Assembly: GCA_022749755.1 (NCBI GenBank)
Contig: CM040440.1
Location: 1,114,824-1,178,823, forward strand
DNA: 64,000 nucleotides
Direction: 5' to 3'
Source of the DNA: Azadirachta indica
Lineage: Eukaryota; Streptophyta; Magnoliopsida; Sapindales; Meliaceae
Part shown: positions 1 to 10,844 of the stretch, piece after piece
Layout of the letters: each line of letters starts with the position of its first letter
Numbering within the stretch: the first letter of the stretch is position 1
Position numbers and translations under genes: made by a program
The notes under the pieces: generated by a model
Database searches by the model: none
What the model saw: only the letters and a program-made list of their open reading frames with translations
Told to the model about the DNA's origin: nothing

Positions 1-260
1 ATTAAACAAAACACATTGAATTTAAGCTAAAAAATCTTTAAAATCCATGCATGCAGATTCTGCCTTGAAAATGAACATGTTGTGAAGAAGTTTATTTCAA
101 ATGGTACCAATTGCTTTCTGAAATATTATCTTAGTGAATACAAATTAAATTTTGAAATTACCCTTCTGATAGTGTTTTCATAACTTAGTAAATTAGGATA
201 ATAATTTTGAACTTACTGGCACTTAAGTTCTGCTTTTGATATTTGGACACTCCCGTGTCA
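1..260 (-). repeat. Partial 3' LTR, family T gypsy element
   Basis: Read on the minus strand this begins TGACACGGGAGTG and matches the start of two complete LTRs at 18664-19435 and 43138-43895. It runs off the left edge, so only the first ~260 bp of the LTR are present. It is preceded, in minus orientation, by a polypurine tract and an integrase remnant. That order identifies it as the 3' LTR of a minus-strand Ty3/gypsy element. Confidence 0.8.
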
Positions 261-272
261 ATCTCCCCTGGT
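261..272 (-). promoter_or_regulatory. Polypurine tract of the left-edge gypsy element
   Basis: The minus strand reads ACCAGGGGAGAT directly before the LTR start. This is the usual plus-strand primer position for an LTR retrotransposon, and it fixes the LTR boundary at 260. Confidence 0.7.
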
Positions 273-961
273 TAAAAAAGACTCATCCTTGAGTCTATAT
301 TATTGTGATCTTCATAGTATGGAGATAAATCCGAAATGTTGAATGTATATGAAACACCATAACATTCTAGCAACTCAATCTTGGAAGCATTTTCTCCAAT
401 TCGTTGCAATACCTTGAATGGTCCGTCAGCTTTAGGCTTGAGTTTAGCATATTTTCTAGGTGGAAAACTTTCTTTTTGAACATATATTCAAACCAAATCT
501 CCTTCCTTGAACTCGACATGCTTGTGATGTTTGTTTGCAGAAAGTCAATACTTCTCATTTTGTTTCAGAATTCTGTCACAAACGTGCTCATGAAGCTTTT
601 TGATACTCTTAGCTCTTTCTTCAGTATCTCCACTAAAGTATTGATGAATTGGAAGTGGAACTAAATCCATTGGACTAAAGGATTTTTGACATAAACTACC
701 TCAAAAAGACTTCGACCAGTAGATTGGCTAGTTGATCGATTATAAGCAAATTCAATTTGAGGCAAAAATAACATCCTCTTATCAAATATTCTTACCAACA
801 TAACTTTGCAAGAGATTTCCCAAACTCCGATTTGTCACTTCTGTTTGACTATCAGTTTGAGGATGATGAGAAGAGCTAAATTGAGACTAGTGCCAAGTTT
901 TCTCCACAGCGTTCGCAAAAAATGACTCAAAAACTTAGAATCTTGATAAAAAAAACAATGG
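273..961 (-). pseudogene. Gypsy integrase remnant (family T)
   Basis: Minus-strand fragments encode a decayed gypsy integrase. They include a core segment reading HPQTDSQTEV, an EFAYNRS segment, and a C-terminal segment resembling FPPRKYAKLKPKADGPFKVL. Several stops and frameshifts break it. The 5' side is cut at 961/962 by a family A LTR in the same orientation. Seen: the conserved integrase order and the adjacent polypurine tract and LTR. Inferred: this is the internal 3' end of an old element most of which is lost. It belongs to a family different from the main A/B/D elements, since its LTR is unrelated. Confidence 0.75.
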
Positions 962-1230
962 TAATACGAACCCCAAGTATATTAAACTGAAGACCTAATA
1001 TCTTTACGCATGGAAGCAACTTTTTGGAAAGTTAAATCAGATTTACTCAAGTGCGTGACCCAATTTCAACTTGTGAAATAGAACTTTGGAATAAAATACC
1101 CTCAAAGTAATTAGTTTTGATTGTAAGAACCTTAATTCAAGTAAGAATCAAAACAAGAGAAACACTGTCAGTTTTTATTTCATTCAAAGAGTAATAATGT
1201 TTCCATGAGAGCATGTAGTTGAATACATAG
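962..1230 (-). repeat. Family A LTR, left piece, split by a later insertion
   Basis: The sequence starts TAATACGAACC, which is the reverse complement of a family A LTR end, and runs through the LTR U5 region. It stops at CATAG (1226-1230), the target site of the full-length element at 1231-9490, and resumes at 9491. This LTR was already present when that element inserted in the opposite orientation. Confidence 0.8.
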
Positions 1231-2049
1231 TGATGCAAATACGGATGCACACAAGAGCAATGATCCAATTCAGCTACCTAATGGTTCCGTTACAAGAGTA
1301 AGAATGAAGAAATTCAAATATGCATTGAATGGGATGATTTAAGGTTTGTGGGATGATCTTGCAATAATTCAAGAGTGTAAGAAAGAGTCAAATATCAAGA
1401 TTAGACTTCAAGATAATAATTAGAGCTTGATAACATTGACACAAGTACAAGAAGGCAAAACCTGAAGATTAAAGTTTCTACGGAATTCAGCTTCTCAAAT
1501 TTGTATAAGGTCATATTCGAATGATGTCTCAAGGCTAAGCCAGCATGTTCAAGTCTTTTAATTGCAGTTCGAATCAGATCGTCATCATGATGCAAGTTTC
1601 GGATTCCATGTGCCAATTTGGGCTAAGTTGATGTTCAAGCCCATTATCTATTTTAATTTTATTTATAAACATATATTTATAGTTTGTTATGTATTTGGGC
1701 TGTTAACGCTAAATATTAAGCCCAAATTCAATTTATTTTATTTTAAGTTAGAATAAGTTTAATTTTGTGGCCAAACACTCCAATTAGAGTTACTTATCTC
1801 TTGTACCCTTATATATTCAACCACATGCTCCCATGGAGGCATGAATTACTTTTTTGAATCAAGATTCTTACTTGAATCAAGATTCTTACAATCAAAGCTA
1901 ATTACTTTGAGGGTATTTATTCTAAGGTTCTATTTCACAAGTTAAAATTGGGTTGCAGACTTGGGTGAATCTGATTTAATTTTCCAAGAGGTTACTTCCA
2001 TGCGTAAAGATATTGGGTCTCTAGTTTAATATACTCGAGGTTCGTATCA
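1231..2049 (+). repeat. 5' LTR of the family A element
   Basis: Runs from TGATGCAAATACGG to GGTTCGTATCA, 819 bp. It is ~29 bp shorter than the 3' LTR because a segment near 1856-1880 is deleted. The first ~235 bp have the same sequence as the C-terminal end of pol. A TATA-like stretch (CTTATATATTCAACC) lies near 1809-1823 and is the likely core promoter. Confidence 0.88.
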
Positions 2050-2052
2050 GTT

Positions 2053-2064
2053 TGGTATCAGAGC
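2053..2064 (+). promoter_or_regulatory. Primer binding site (initiator Met tRNA)
   Basis: TGGTATCAGAGC lies three bases after the LTR end. It is complementary to the 3' end of plant initiator Met tRNA, the usual primer of many plant LTR retrotransposons. Confidence 0.9.
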
Positions 2065-2405
2065 TACGGCTCTAAATCAGGTTATATCGTCTTTCAAACT
2101 TGTCTATTTGTTTCTTTAGTTTCTAAGTCTGTTTTGCTTCAATTCCATTTATTTTCATTTTTGTGTCTATTATATCAAAAGAAAAAAAAAGAAGAAGATG
2201 GTTTCCTTTCAATTCACAGCAAGTCAAGTTTGGGTTGTATCAATCTCCAATTCGGTTGATTTAGTCTTTGTCTATTCTTTTCTTTTGTGTCTCTTTCTAT
2301 TTATTTTTGTTTGGTCACTCCTACGTGTTTGGAGGTAAAAAAAAAATTAAAAAAAAAGGAGAGAAAAGCAGAGCATTTGGCCAAGAGAAGAAAAAAGGAA
2401 AAAAA

Positions 2406-2451
<46 letters not shown>

Positions 2452-2923
2452 GTGTTGAACGAAAATAAGGAGAATAAAAAGAAAAATTAGATTACTTCAA
2501 GGAGTTTGACCAAATCAAGCCTACATTCCAAAACAAGTTAGGATTTGCTTTCTAATCTTTCCATAATTTTTGGTTGACTTTCCTATTCCTGTACTGAATT
2601 TTTTTTTCTTTGGTCTTAATATTTCCTTTATCATTTCTAAAATCTATTTCCTAATCCTTGTGCTTTCCCAATTTGTTGCCTATCTAAATTAGTTTTATTT
2701 TACTTTTCATTGTATTCAGTAAGTTTGTATAAATTTTGATTTTTGCAACTAATCTTAATAAGAAAATTAGAGTGAAAAAAGGTTTAGTGTGAGCTCATAT
2801 AGAGAAAAGCTATAAATTAAGTGTGAAACACGAGCGAACTTGAGTGATAACATTACTTCAGTGAAACACGTGAAGGAGTGAAGTGAGGAAATTATTCTTT
2901 TGCTTTACTAACTGTCTTGCAGG
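2065..2923 (+). other. Leader of the family A element, with a candidate intron
   Basis: No coding sequence is visible. The leader contains a 43-base G run (2406-2448). A strong splice donor, CA|GTAAGTTTG, begins at 2719. A perfect TACTAAC branch-point motif lies at 2906-2912 and a CAG acceptor ends at 2922, one base before the gag ATG at 2924. The predicted intron is 2719-2922 (204 bp). The same signals occur in the duplicated leader (3902-4105) and in the minus-strand copy (32994-33199). Confidence 0.6.
2406..2448 (+). repeat. Poly-G tract, 43 bases
   Basis: An uninterrupted run of G follows an A-rich stretch in the leader. The equivalent place in the minus-strand copy near 33520 has only about seven G (on its sense strand), so the tract has expanded here or is a sequencing or assembly product. 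Confidence 0.9.
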
Positions 2924-3547
2924 ATGAGTGAACAAGTAGGAAATCCACAAGTTGAGATAGATCGATTCCAAGCCTTAACCGAGTTGTTGCAAGTCATGGA
3001 TAGAAAATATGGAGAGTTGGTTGATAGAATGGAGACGCTGGAGGTTTCAGCCACAAGGGGGCAGCCACCTAATGCTGCTAATCCAACCATGCAAACTAGT
3101 TGAGTTCCAAGAAGAGATCAATTAGATGATGGCTTTAATGATAGTGAATCGCTTGATGACAATGGAGAGGAAGAAGAGGTGAGACCGAGGGCAAGAAACA
3201 ATAACAATAATAACAGTGGGGTCAAACTGAAAATTTCACCAATTTATGGAAAAATGGATTCTGAGGCATACTTGGATTGGGAAACGAAGATTGAATAAGT
3301 GTTTGATTGCAATGACTACACTAAATCCAAGACGTTGAAGCTTGTCGTGGCTGTTTTTGAAGCTTATGCTATTACTTGGTGGGATGGTACTAAGCAAAGG
3401 CGAAGGAGAAATAGGGAAAGGCCCATTGATGAGTGGAGAGATCTAAAATCTATCATGTGCAAGAGATTTATACCAAGTTACTACTATAAAGAATTGTATA
3501 ATCGACTTCAAAATCTTACTCAAGGGTCTAAGAGTGTTGAGGAATAC
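2449..3547 (+). repeat. First copy of a 1.1-kb tandem duplication (leader + gag start)
   Basis: This segment is repeated at 3632-4730 with an offset of 1183 bp. I saw only about four single-base differences, for example agatca/agctca near 3117/4300. Both copies begin immediately after a poly-G tract. Confidence 0.9.
2924..3547 (+). pseudogene. Truncated gag, first duplicate
   Basis: Begins MSEQVGNPQVEIDRF and continues into the gag domain with AYAITWWDGTKQ and LYNRLQNLTQGSKSVEEY. In-frame stops follow residue ~58 (TGA after MQTS) and again near 3296 (TAA). The reading ends abruptly at 3547, where a 47-base inverted fragment and a poly-G tract follow. It repeats the start of the gag at 4107 and lacks the zinc knuckle. 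Confidence 0.8.
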
Positions 3548-3631
3548 TTCATTATCTTTCTCTACATTTGCTCTTATCATTGTTACCTCCATCTGGGGGG
3601 GGGGGGGGGGGGGGGGGGGGTGGGGGGGGGG
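3548..3631 (+). other. 47-bp inverted gag fragment plus poly-G junction
   Basis: 3548-3594 is the exact reverse complement of the gag sequence around 4738-4784, that is, of the sequence that should follow 3547 directly. It is followed by a G tract (3595-3631) broken by a single T at 3621, after which the leader repeats. This is either a template-switch rearrangement or an assembly artefact. Confidence 0.85.
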
Positions 3632-4730
3632 TAGGTGTTGAACGAAAATAAGGAGAATAAAAAGAAAAATTAGATTACTTCAAGGAGTTTGACCAAATCA
3701 AGCCTACATTCCAAAATAAGTTAGGATTTGCTTTCTAATCTTTCCATAATTTTTGGTTGACTTTCCTATTCCTGTACTGAATTTTTTTTTCTTTGGTCTT
3801 AATATTTCCTTTATCATTTCTAAAATCTATTTCCTAATCCTTGTGCTTTCCCAATTTGTTGCCTATCTAAATTAGTTTTATTTTACTTTTCATTGTATTC
3901 AGTAAGTTTGTATAAATTTTGATTTTTGCAACTAATCTTAATAAGAAAATTAGAGTGAAAAAAGGTTTAGTGTGAGCTCATATAGAGAAAAGCTATAAAT
4001 TAAGTGTGAAACACGAGCGAACTTGAGTGATAACATTACTTCAGTGAAACACGTGAAGGAGTGAAGTGAGGAAATTATTCTTTTGCTTTACTAACTGTCT
4101 TGCAGGATGAGTGAACAAGTAGGAAATCCACAAGTTGAGATAGATCGATTCCAAGCCTTAACCGAGTTGTTGCAAGTCATGGATAGAAAATATGGAGAGT
4201 TGGTTGATAGAATGGAGACGCTGGAGGTTTCAGCCACAAGGGGGCAGCCACCTAATGCTGCTAATCCAACCATGCAAACTAGTTGAGTTCCAAGAAGAGC
4301 TCAATTAGATGATGGCTTTAATGATAGTGAATCGCTTGATGACAATGGAGAGGAAGAAGAGGTGAGACCGAGGGCAAGAAACAATAACAATAATAACAGT
4401 GGGGTCAAACTGAAAATTTCACCAATTTATGGAAAAATGGATTCTGAGGCATACTTGGATTGGGAAACGAAGATTGAATAAGTGTTTGATTGCAATGACT
4501 ACACTAAATCCAAGACGTTGAAGCTTGTCGTGGCTGTTTTTGAAGCTTATGCTATTACTTGGTGGGATGGTACTAAGCAAAGGCGAAGGAGAAATAGGGA
4601 AAGGCCCATTGATGAGTGGAGAGATCTAAAATCTATCATGTGCAAGAAATTTATACCAAGTTACTACTATAAAGAATTGTATAATCGACTTCAAAATCTT
4701 ACTCAAGGGTCTAAGAGTGTTGAGGAATAC
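3632..4730 (+). repeat. Second copy of the 1.1-kb tandem duplication
   Basis: Matches 2449-3547 nearly base for base, including the leader, candidate intron (3902-4105) and gag start (ATG at 4107). After 4730 the sequence continues colinearly into the rest of gag, so this copy is the one in the original arrangement. Confidence 0.9.
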
Positions 4731-5492
4731 TACAAGGAGATGGAGGTAACAATGATAAGAGCAAATGTAGAGAAAGATAATGAAGCTACAATGGCAAGAT
4801 TCCTGAATGGTTTGAACAAGGAGATTTTTAATGTGGTTGAATTGCAGCCATATATGGAGCTAGAAGACTTGCTTCACCTTGCATTGAAGGTTGAGAAGCA
4901 ACTGAAAAAGAGAGGTCGTACAAGTCAGTTTTCCTCCTATACTTCTTCATTCAAATCAAATTGGAGGAAAGATGATAAGGCTTCATCATTCAAGCCTAAA
5001 ATCGAATCCAAAGAGTTTCCCAAAACATCCAACCCAAGCAAAGATAAGGGCAAACTTGATTCTATTACTAACACCAGAAATATTAAATGTTTTAAATGTC
5101 AAGGCATAGGACATTACAAGCGGGATTGCCCAAATCAAAGAACCATATTCATGCTTGAGGGAGAGTACTATTCGGCCAGTGAAGAGGAGAATGAACAAGA
5201 GACGATGCCACCTCTTGAAGATGCAAGTGATGAAGAAGGGGATGAGCAATTTACTATGGCTGAAAGTGGTAAGGCTCTTGTATCAAGAAGAGTTTTGAAT
5301 ATGCAAGTCCAACAGGAAGAATGTGATCAAAGAGAGAATCTCTTCCATACTAGGTGTCTTGTAAAGGATAGGGTTTGTAATGTGATAATTAATGGTGGCA
5401 GTGTAACTAATGTTGCTAGTACTACTCTTGTAGAAAAAGTTGGGGTTACCTACTTTAAAACATCCATATCCTTACAAGTTGAAGTGGCTTAA
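4107..5492 (+). pseudogene. gag-protease of the family A element, broken
   Basis: Encodes the capsid/nucleocapsid polyprotein and start of the protease. Visible in order: an N-terminal coiled region, the retrotransposon gag domain (AYAITWWDGTKQ, then LYNRLQNLTQGSKSVEEY), a basic linker, one CCHC zinc knuckle (CFKCQGIGHYKRDC, near 5091-5132), an acidic segment, and the protease core VIINGGSVTN near 5382. The better copy at 31577-32992 reads DGGS there, so the catalytic Asp is replaced by Asn. Stops occur near 4283 (TGA) and 4479 (TAA). A one-base change near 5440 shifts the frame into the next segment. Confidence 0.85.
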
Positions 5493-8400
5493 TGATTGTG
5501 GGGAAGTTAGGGTGACAAAGCAAGCTCTTGTTGCCTTCAAAATTGGCAAGTATAGAGATAAGTTGTTGTTTGATGTAGTGCCCATGCATGCTGGTCATCT
5601 CTTGTTGGGACGCCCTTGGCAATTTCACAGAAGGGTGTTACATAATAGTTTTATAAATCATTATACTTTTGAGAAGGATGGGAAGAAAATTACTCTTGTA
5701 CCACTTTCACCTAAAGAAGTTTATGAAGATGAGTTTAGAAGAATGCAAAGTCAGAGAGAAAACAAGAGTGAGAAGAAAAGAATGAGTGAAGGTGTAACAA
5801 AGGAGGGTGAGTTTTCAAAAAAAAAGAGTGGCAAAAATAATGAGAAAGAAAAAAAAGTGAGTTCGAATGGAGAGGGGCAGAATTCAAATGAGGGAAAAAG
5901 AGTGGAGGAAAAAGAAAAATTGAGTGTAAAAAGAAACAAGTGAGCTTTTATGCAAAAAGGAGTGATATTAGGGCGGCTTGGTTTTCCAACAAAAGTATAC
6001 TTGTACTTATGTACAAAGAACTTTACTTAAACACTAATGACCTTAATATTTCTTTGCCTACTGCATTTGTTTCTCTTTTACAGGCTTATAAAGATATTTT
6101 TCCCGATGAGGTACCCAGTGAATTGCCGCCCATTAGGGGTATCGAGCATTAGATCGATTTCATTCCTGGAGCTTCAATTCCAAATAAACCAGCCTATAGG
6201 AGTAATTTCGAGGAGACAAATGAGCTTCAAAGGCAAGTTGAGGAGTTGTTAACCAAGGGATATGTTAGAGAAAGTATGAGTCCATGTGCTGTTCCTGTTC
6301 TGTTGTCGTGCAATTAATAACATTACGGTAAAGTATCGCCATCCTATTCCTAGGCTAGATGATATGCTTGATGAATTATATGGTTCTACTATCTTTAGCA
6401 AAATTGATTTGAAAAGTGGATATTATCAAATTCGCATGAGAGAGGGTGATGAGTGGAAAACTGCATTCAAAACCAAATATGGTCTATATGAATTGTTAGT
6501 TATGACTTTTGGTTTAATTAATGCACCTAGTACTTTCATGAGGCTTATGAACCATGTTTTGAAAGATTTAATTGGAAATTTTGTTGTTGTATACTTTGAT
6601 GATATCCTTATGTATTCCAAAAATTCTAATGAACACATAGAACATTTAAGGGCTGTACTTGATATTTTGAGGAAAGAAAAGTTATATGCTAACCTTAAAA
6701 AGTGTTTTTTTTGTTTAGATCGAATTGTGTTTTTAGGTTTTGTGGTAAGTGATTAAGGCGTTGAAGTTGATGAGGAGAAGGTAAGTGCTATAAAAAATTG
6801 GCCTACTCCTAAATCGGTAAGTGAGGTAAGAAGTTTTCATGGATTGGCTAGTTTTTATAGACGGTTTGTAAAAGATTTTAGCACCATTGCGGCACCCCTT
6901 ACAGAGGTAATTAAAAAGAATTGTATTTTTAAGTGGAACAAAGAACAAGAGCATGTATTTACTTTATTGAAAGATAAGCTTTGTAAGGCACCCATTCTTG
7001 CTTTGCCTAACTTTGCTAATACTTTTGAACTTGAATGTGATGCATCAGGATTGGGCATTAGAGCTGTTCTTATGCAGGAAAAGAGGCCAATTGCCTACTT
7101 TAGTGAAAAGCTCCATGGCGCCTCATTGAATTATCCCACTTACGACAAAGAGTTTTATGCTTTGGAAAATTGGCAGCATTACTTATGGCCTAACGAATTT
7201 GTTATTCATACTGACCATCAATCTTTGAAGTTCATTAAAAGGCAAGGTAAGTTGAACAAACGACATGCCAAATGGGTCGAATTTGTTGAGACTTTTCCTT
7301 ATGTGATTAAATACAAGCAAGGTAAAGACAATGTTGTGGCTGATGCACTTTCAAGGAGATATACTTTACTTAATGCTTTAGATGCAAGAATGCTTGGATT
7401 TGAACATATTAAAACTCTTTATGATGATGATACTGACTTTTCTAGCATTTTCAAAGCATGTGAGAAAGCTGCATATGATAAGTTCTATAGAATAGATAGG
7501 TTTTTGTTTAAAGAAAATAAATTGTGCATACCTATTTGTTCTCTGAGAGAATTACTTGTAAAAGAGTCTCATGGGGGTGGTTCAATGGGATATTTTGGCA
7601 TTACAAAAACTTTAGACACTTTAGATGAACACTTCTATTGGCCTAAAATGAAAAATGATGTGCAAAGAATTTGTGATAAATGTGTTGTGTGCAAACAAGT
7701 TAAATCTAAAGTTTTAAATCAAGGTTTGTATACTCCTTTACCTGTTTGTAGTGAACCTTGGACTAATATTTCTATGGATTTTATTTTGAGTTTACCTAGA
7801 TCGAAAAAGGGGAAAGATTCTATTTTTGTAGTAGTTTATAGGTTTTCCAAGATGTCACATTTTATACCTTGTAATAAAACTGATGACGCGACTAATATTG
7901 CAAATCTGTTCTTTAGGAAAGTAGTGCGTTTGCATGGCATTCCAAAAACTATTGTTAGTGATAGAGATGTGAAGTTTCTAAGTCATTTTTGAAAAGTTTT
8001 GTGGAGTAAATTGGGTACTAAATTGTTATATTCTACTACTTGTCACCCACAAACTGATGGTTAAACAGAAGTTGTGAATAGGACTTTGGGAACTTTGTTG
8101 CATGATATTGTCCAAAAAAATTTGAAGAATTGGGAAGAGTGCATTCCATTTGTTGAATTTGCATATAATAGAGTTGTGCATTCTACTACTGGTTTTTCAC
8201 CATTTGAAATTATTTATGGCTTTAACCCACTAATCCCTTTGAATTTAGTTCCTTTACCTTGTGATGAAAGAACTAGCTTAGATGGGAAAACGAAGGCAGA
8301 ATTGGTGAGAAAACTACATGCAGATGTGCACAAGAACATTGAAAGGAAGAATCAACAAATTACAAGCCAAGTAAACAAAGGACGAAGGCGTGTTGTATTC

Positions 8401-8754
8401 GAGTCTGGTGATTGGGTTTGGGTACTTATGCGAAAGGAAAGGTTTCCAACTCAAAGGAAGTCAAAGCTACATCCAAGAGGAGATGGTCCCTTTCAAGTTG
8501 TTGAGAAGATCAATGATAATGCCTACAAATTGGATCTTCCTGGTGAGTATACTGTGAATGCAACTTTTAATGTGGCTGATCTTTCTCCTTTTGATGTAAA
8601 TGGTGAAGATTCGTGGACGAATCATCTTGAGGAGCAAGGGAATGATGCAAATACGGATGCACACAAGAGCAATGATCCAATTCAGCTACCTAATGGTCCC
8701 GTTACAAGAGCAAGAATGAAAAAATTCAAATATGCATTGAATGGGATGATTTAA
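5440..8754 (+). pseudogene. pol of the family A element (PR end, RT, RNase H, integrase), broken
   Basis: Protease tail with HLLLGRPWQFHRR, then a lysine/glutamate-rich linker (to ~5940). The reverse transcriptase has [14 protein letters not shown] and the catalytic YFDDILMYS near 6590. RNase H follows ([30 protein letters not shown]). Integrase has an HHCC finger ending [11 protein letters not shown] and a D,D,E core ([19 protein letters not shown]), then [16 protein letters not shown] and [21 protein letters not shown]. Defects: a stop near 6150, a ~45-bp deletion at ~6301 removing part of the [11 protein letters not shown] region, stops near 6754, 7990 and 8062, and a CAA-to-TAA stop at 8752. 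The last ~37 codons before that stop lie inside the 3' LTR. Confidence 0.88.
8629..8642 (+). promoter_or_regulatory. Polypurine tract, family A
   Basis: GAGGAGCAAGGGAA sits immediately before the 3' LTR start TGATGCAAAT. It is also coding (the EEQGN part of pol), and equivalents with the same position occur in every family A, B and D copy here. Confidence 0.8.
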
Positions 8755-9490
8755 GGTTTGTGGGATGATCTTGCAACAATTCAAGAGTGTAAGAAAGAGT
8801 CAAAATCAAGCTCGGACTTCAAGACAATAATCAGAGCTTGGTAACATTGACACAAGTATAAGAAGGCAAAACCTGAAGATTAAAGCTTCTACGGAATTCA
8901 ACTTCTTAAATTTGTATAAGGCCATATTTGAATGATGTCTCAAGGCTAAGTCAGCATGTTCAAGTCTTTTAATTGCAGTTCGAATCAGATCGTCATCATG
9001 ATGCAAGTTTCGGATTCCATGTGTCAGTTTGGGCTAAGTTGCTGTTCAAGCCTATTATCTATTTTAATTTTATTTATAAACACATATTTATAGTTTGTTA
9101 TGTGTTTGGGCTGTTAACGCTAAATATTAAGCCCAAATTCAATTTATTTTAGTTTAAGTTAGAACAAGTTTAATTTTGTGGCCAAACACTCCAATTAGGG
9201 TTACTTATCTCTTGTACCCTTATATATTTCAGCCACATGCTCCCATGGAGGCATGAATTACTTTTTCGAATGAAATAAAATTAAGAGTGTTTTCTCTTGT
9301 TTTGATTCTTGCTCGAATTAAGGTTCTTACAATCAAAACTAATTACTTTGAGGGTATTTATTCAAAAGTTCTATTTCACAAGTTGAAATTGGGTTGCAGA
9401 GTTGGGTGAATCTGATTTAACTTTCCAAGAGGTTGCTTCCATGCGTAAAGATATTAGGTCTCAAGTTTAATATACTCGGGGTTCATATCA
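8643..9490 (+). repeat. 3' LTR of the family A element
   Basis: 848 bp, from TGATGCAAATACGG to GTTCATATCA, followed by the target duplication CATAG. The boundary is supported by the duplication and by the upstream polypurine tract. A TATA-like stretch (CTTATATATTTCAGCC) lies near 9219-9234. Confidence 0.9.
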
Positions 9491-10025
9491 CATAGGGTAC
9501 AAGAAATTAGTAACTTTAAATGAAGTGTTTGGTCACAAAAATAAACTTATTCTAACTTAAATTAAAACAAACTGAATTTGGGCTCAATAATTAACATTAA
9601 CAGCCTAAACACATAACAAACTAAATAACATATGTTTATAAATAAGATTAAGATAGATAATGGGCTTGAACAGCAACTTAGTCCAAATGGCACATGGAAT
9701 CCGAAACTTGCATCATGATGAAGATTTGATTCGAATTGCAATTAAAAGACTTAAACATGCTTGCTTAGCCTTGAGACATCATTCGAATATGGCCTTGTAT
9801 AAATTTGAGAATTCGAATTGTACAAAAGCTTTAATCTTCAAGTTTTGCCTTCTTGTACTTTTGTCAATATTACCAAGCTCTGATTATTGTCTTGAAGTCC
9901 AAGCTTCATATTTGACTCTTTGTTACACTCCTGAATTGTTGCAAGATCATCCCACAAATTTTGAATCATCCCATTCAATGCATCCTTGAATTTCTTCATT
10001 CTTCCTTTTGTAATGGGACCACTAG
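9491..10025 (-). repeat. Family A LTR, right piece of the split copy
   Basis: Continues the minus-strand LTR interrupted at 1230 and includes the LTR-encoded pol C-terminus (QNLWDDLATIQE, read on the minus strand). It ends at ACTAG (10021-10025), about 50 bp short of the expected LTR start, where the next family A element begins. Confidence 0.8.
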
Positions 10026-10844
10026 TGATACGAACCCTGAGCATATTAAACTTAAGGCCCAATATCTTTACGCATGGAAGCAACTTCTTGGAAAGTTAAA
10101 TCAGATTTACCCAAGTCCGCAACCCAATTTCAACTTCTGAAATAAAACCTTGGAATAAAATAACCTTAAAGTAATTAGTTTTGATTGTAAGAACCTTGAT
10201 TCAAGCAAGAATCAAAACAAGAGAAACACTCAATTTTTATTTCATTCAAAGAGTAATCATGTTTCTATGGGAGCATGTGGCTAAACATATACGGGTACAA
10301 GAGATAAGTAACCTTAAATGGATTATAACTTAAATTAAAACAAATTGAATTTGGGCTTAATAATTAATATTAACAACCCAAACACATAACAAATTAAATA
10401 ACATGTGTTTATAAATAAGATTAAGATAGATAATGAGCTTGAGCAACAACTTAACCCAAAAGGCACAAAGAATCCAAAACTTGCATCATGATGAAGATCT
10501 TATTCGAATTGCAATTAAAAGACTTAAACATACTTGCTTAGTCATGAGACATCATTCGAATATGGTATGTACAGGTTTTAGAATTCAAATTCCATAGAAG
10601 CTTTAATCTTCAAGTTTTGCCTTTTTGTACTTGTGTCAATGTTACCAAGCTTTGATTATCGTCTTGAAGTCCAAGCTTGATATTTGACTCTTTTTTGCAC
10701 TTCTGAATTGTTGCAAGATCATCTCACAAACTTTGAATCATCCCATTCAATGCATCCTTGAATTTCTTTATTCTTGCTCTTGTAACGGGACCACTAGGCA
10801 GCTGAATTGGATCATTGCTCTTGTGTGCATCTTTATTTACATCA
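10026..10844 (-). repeat. 3' LTR of the minus-strand family A element
   Basis: 819 bp from TGATACGAACC to TTTACATCA in plus orientation. It is bounded on the right by the reverse complement of a polypurine tract (10845-10858, GAGGAGCGAGGGAA on the minus strand). Confidence 0.82.

Larger units (their letters stand above)
1231..9490 (+). mobile_element. Full-length Ty3/gypsy element, family A (8.26 kb), decayed
   Basis: The element has two LTRs (1231-2049 and 8643-9490), a primer binding site for initiator Met tRNA, a leader, gag, protease, reverse transcriptase, RNase H and integrase, in the gypsy order. The 5-bp target duplication CATAG is perfect (1226-1230 and 9491-9495), so both ends are certain. 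It inserted into an older minus-strand LTR of the same family (962-1230 and 9491-10025). The internal region carries a 1.18-kb duplication, stops, a frameshift near 5440 and a deletion near 6300, so it cannot encode a complete polyprotein. I see no chromodomain motif after the integrase, and I do not assign a named lineage. Confidence 0.92.

Noticed and set aside
1463..2049. Earlier placement of the family A LTR start at TGAAGATTAAAG after the pol stop
   Set aside because: The CATAG duplication at 1226-1230 and 9491-9495 places the LTR start at 1231, inside the pol frame.
2268..2490. Open frames of ~66 codons through the poly-G tract
   Set aside because: They exist only because a G run encodes glycine in any frame; the region is a retroelement leader.
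8074..8754. Possible chromodomain after integrase in family A
   Set aside because: The sequence after the GDGPFQVV...LDLP block shows no chromodomain aromatic pattern, so I did not assign a chromovirus lineage.
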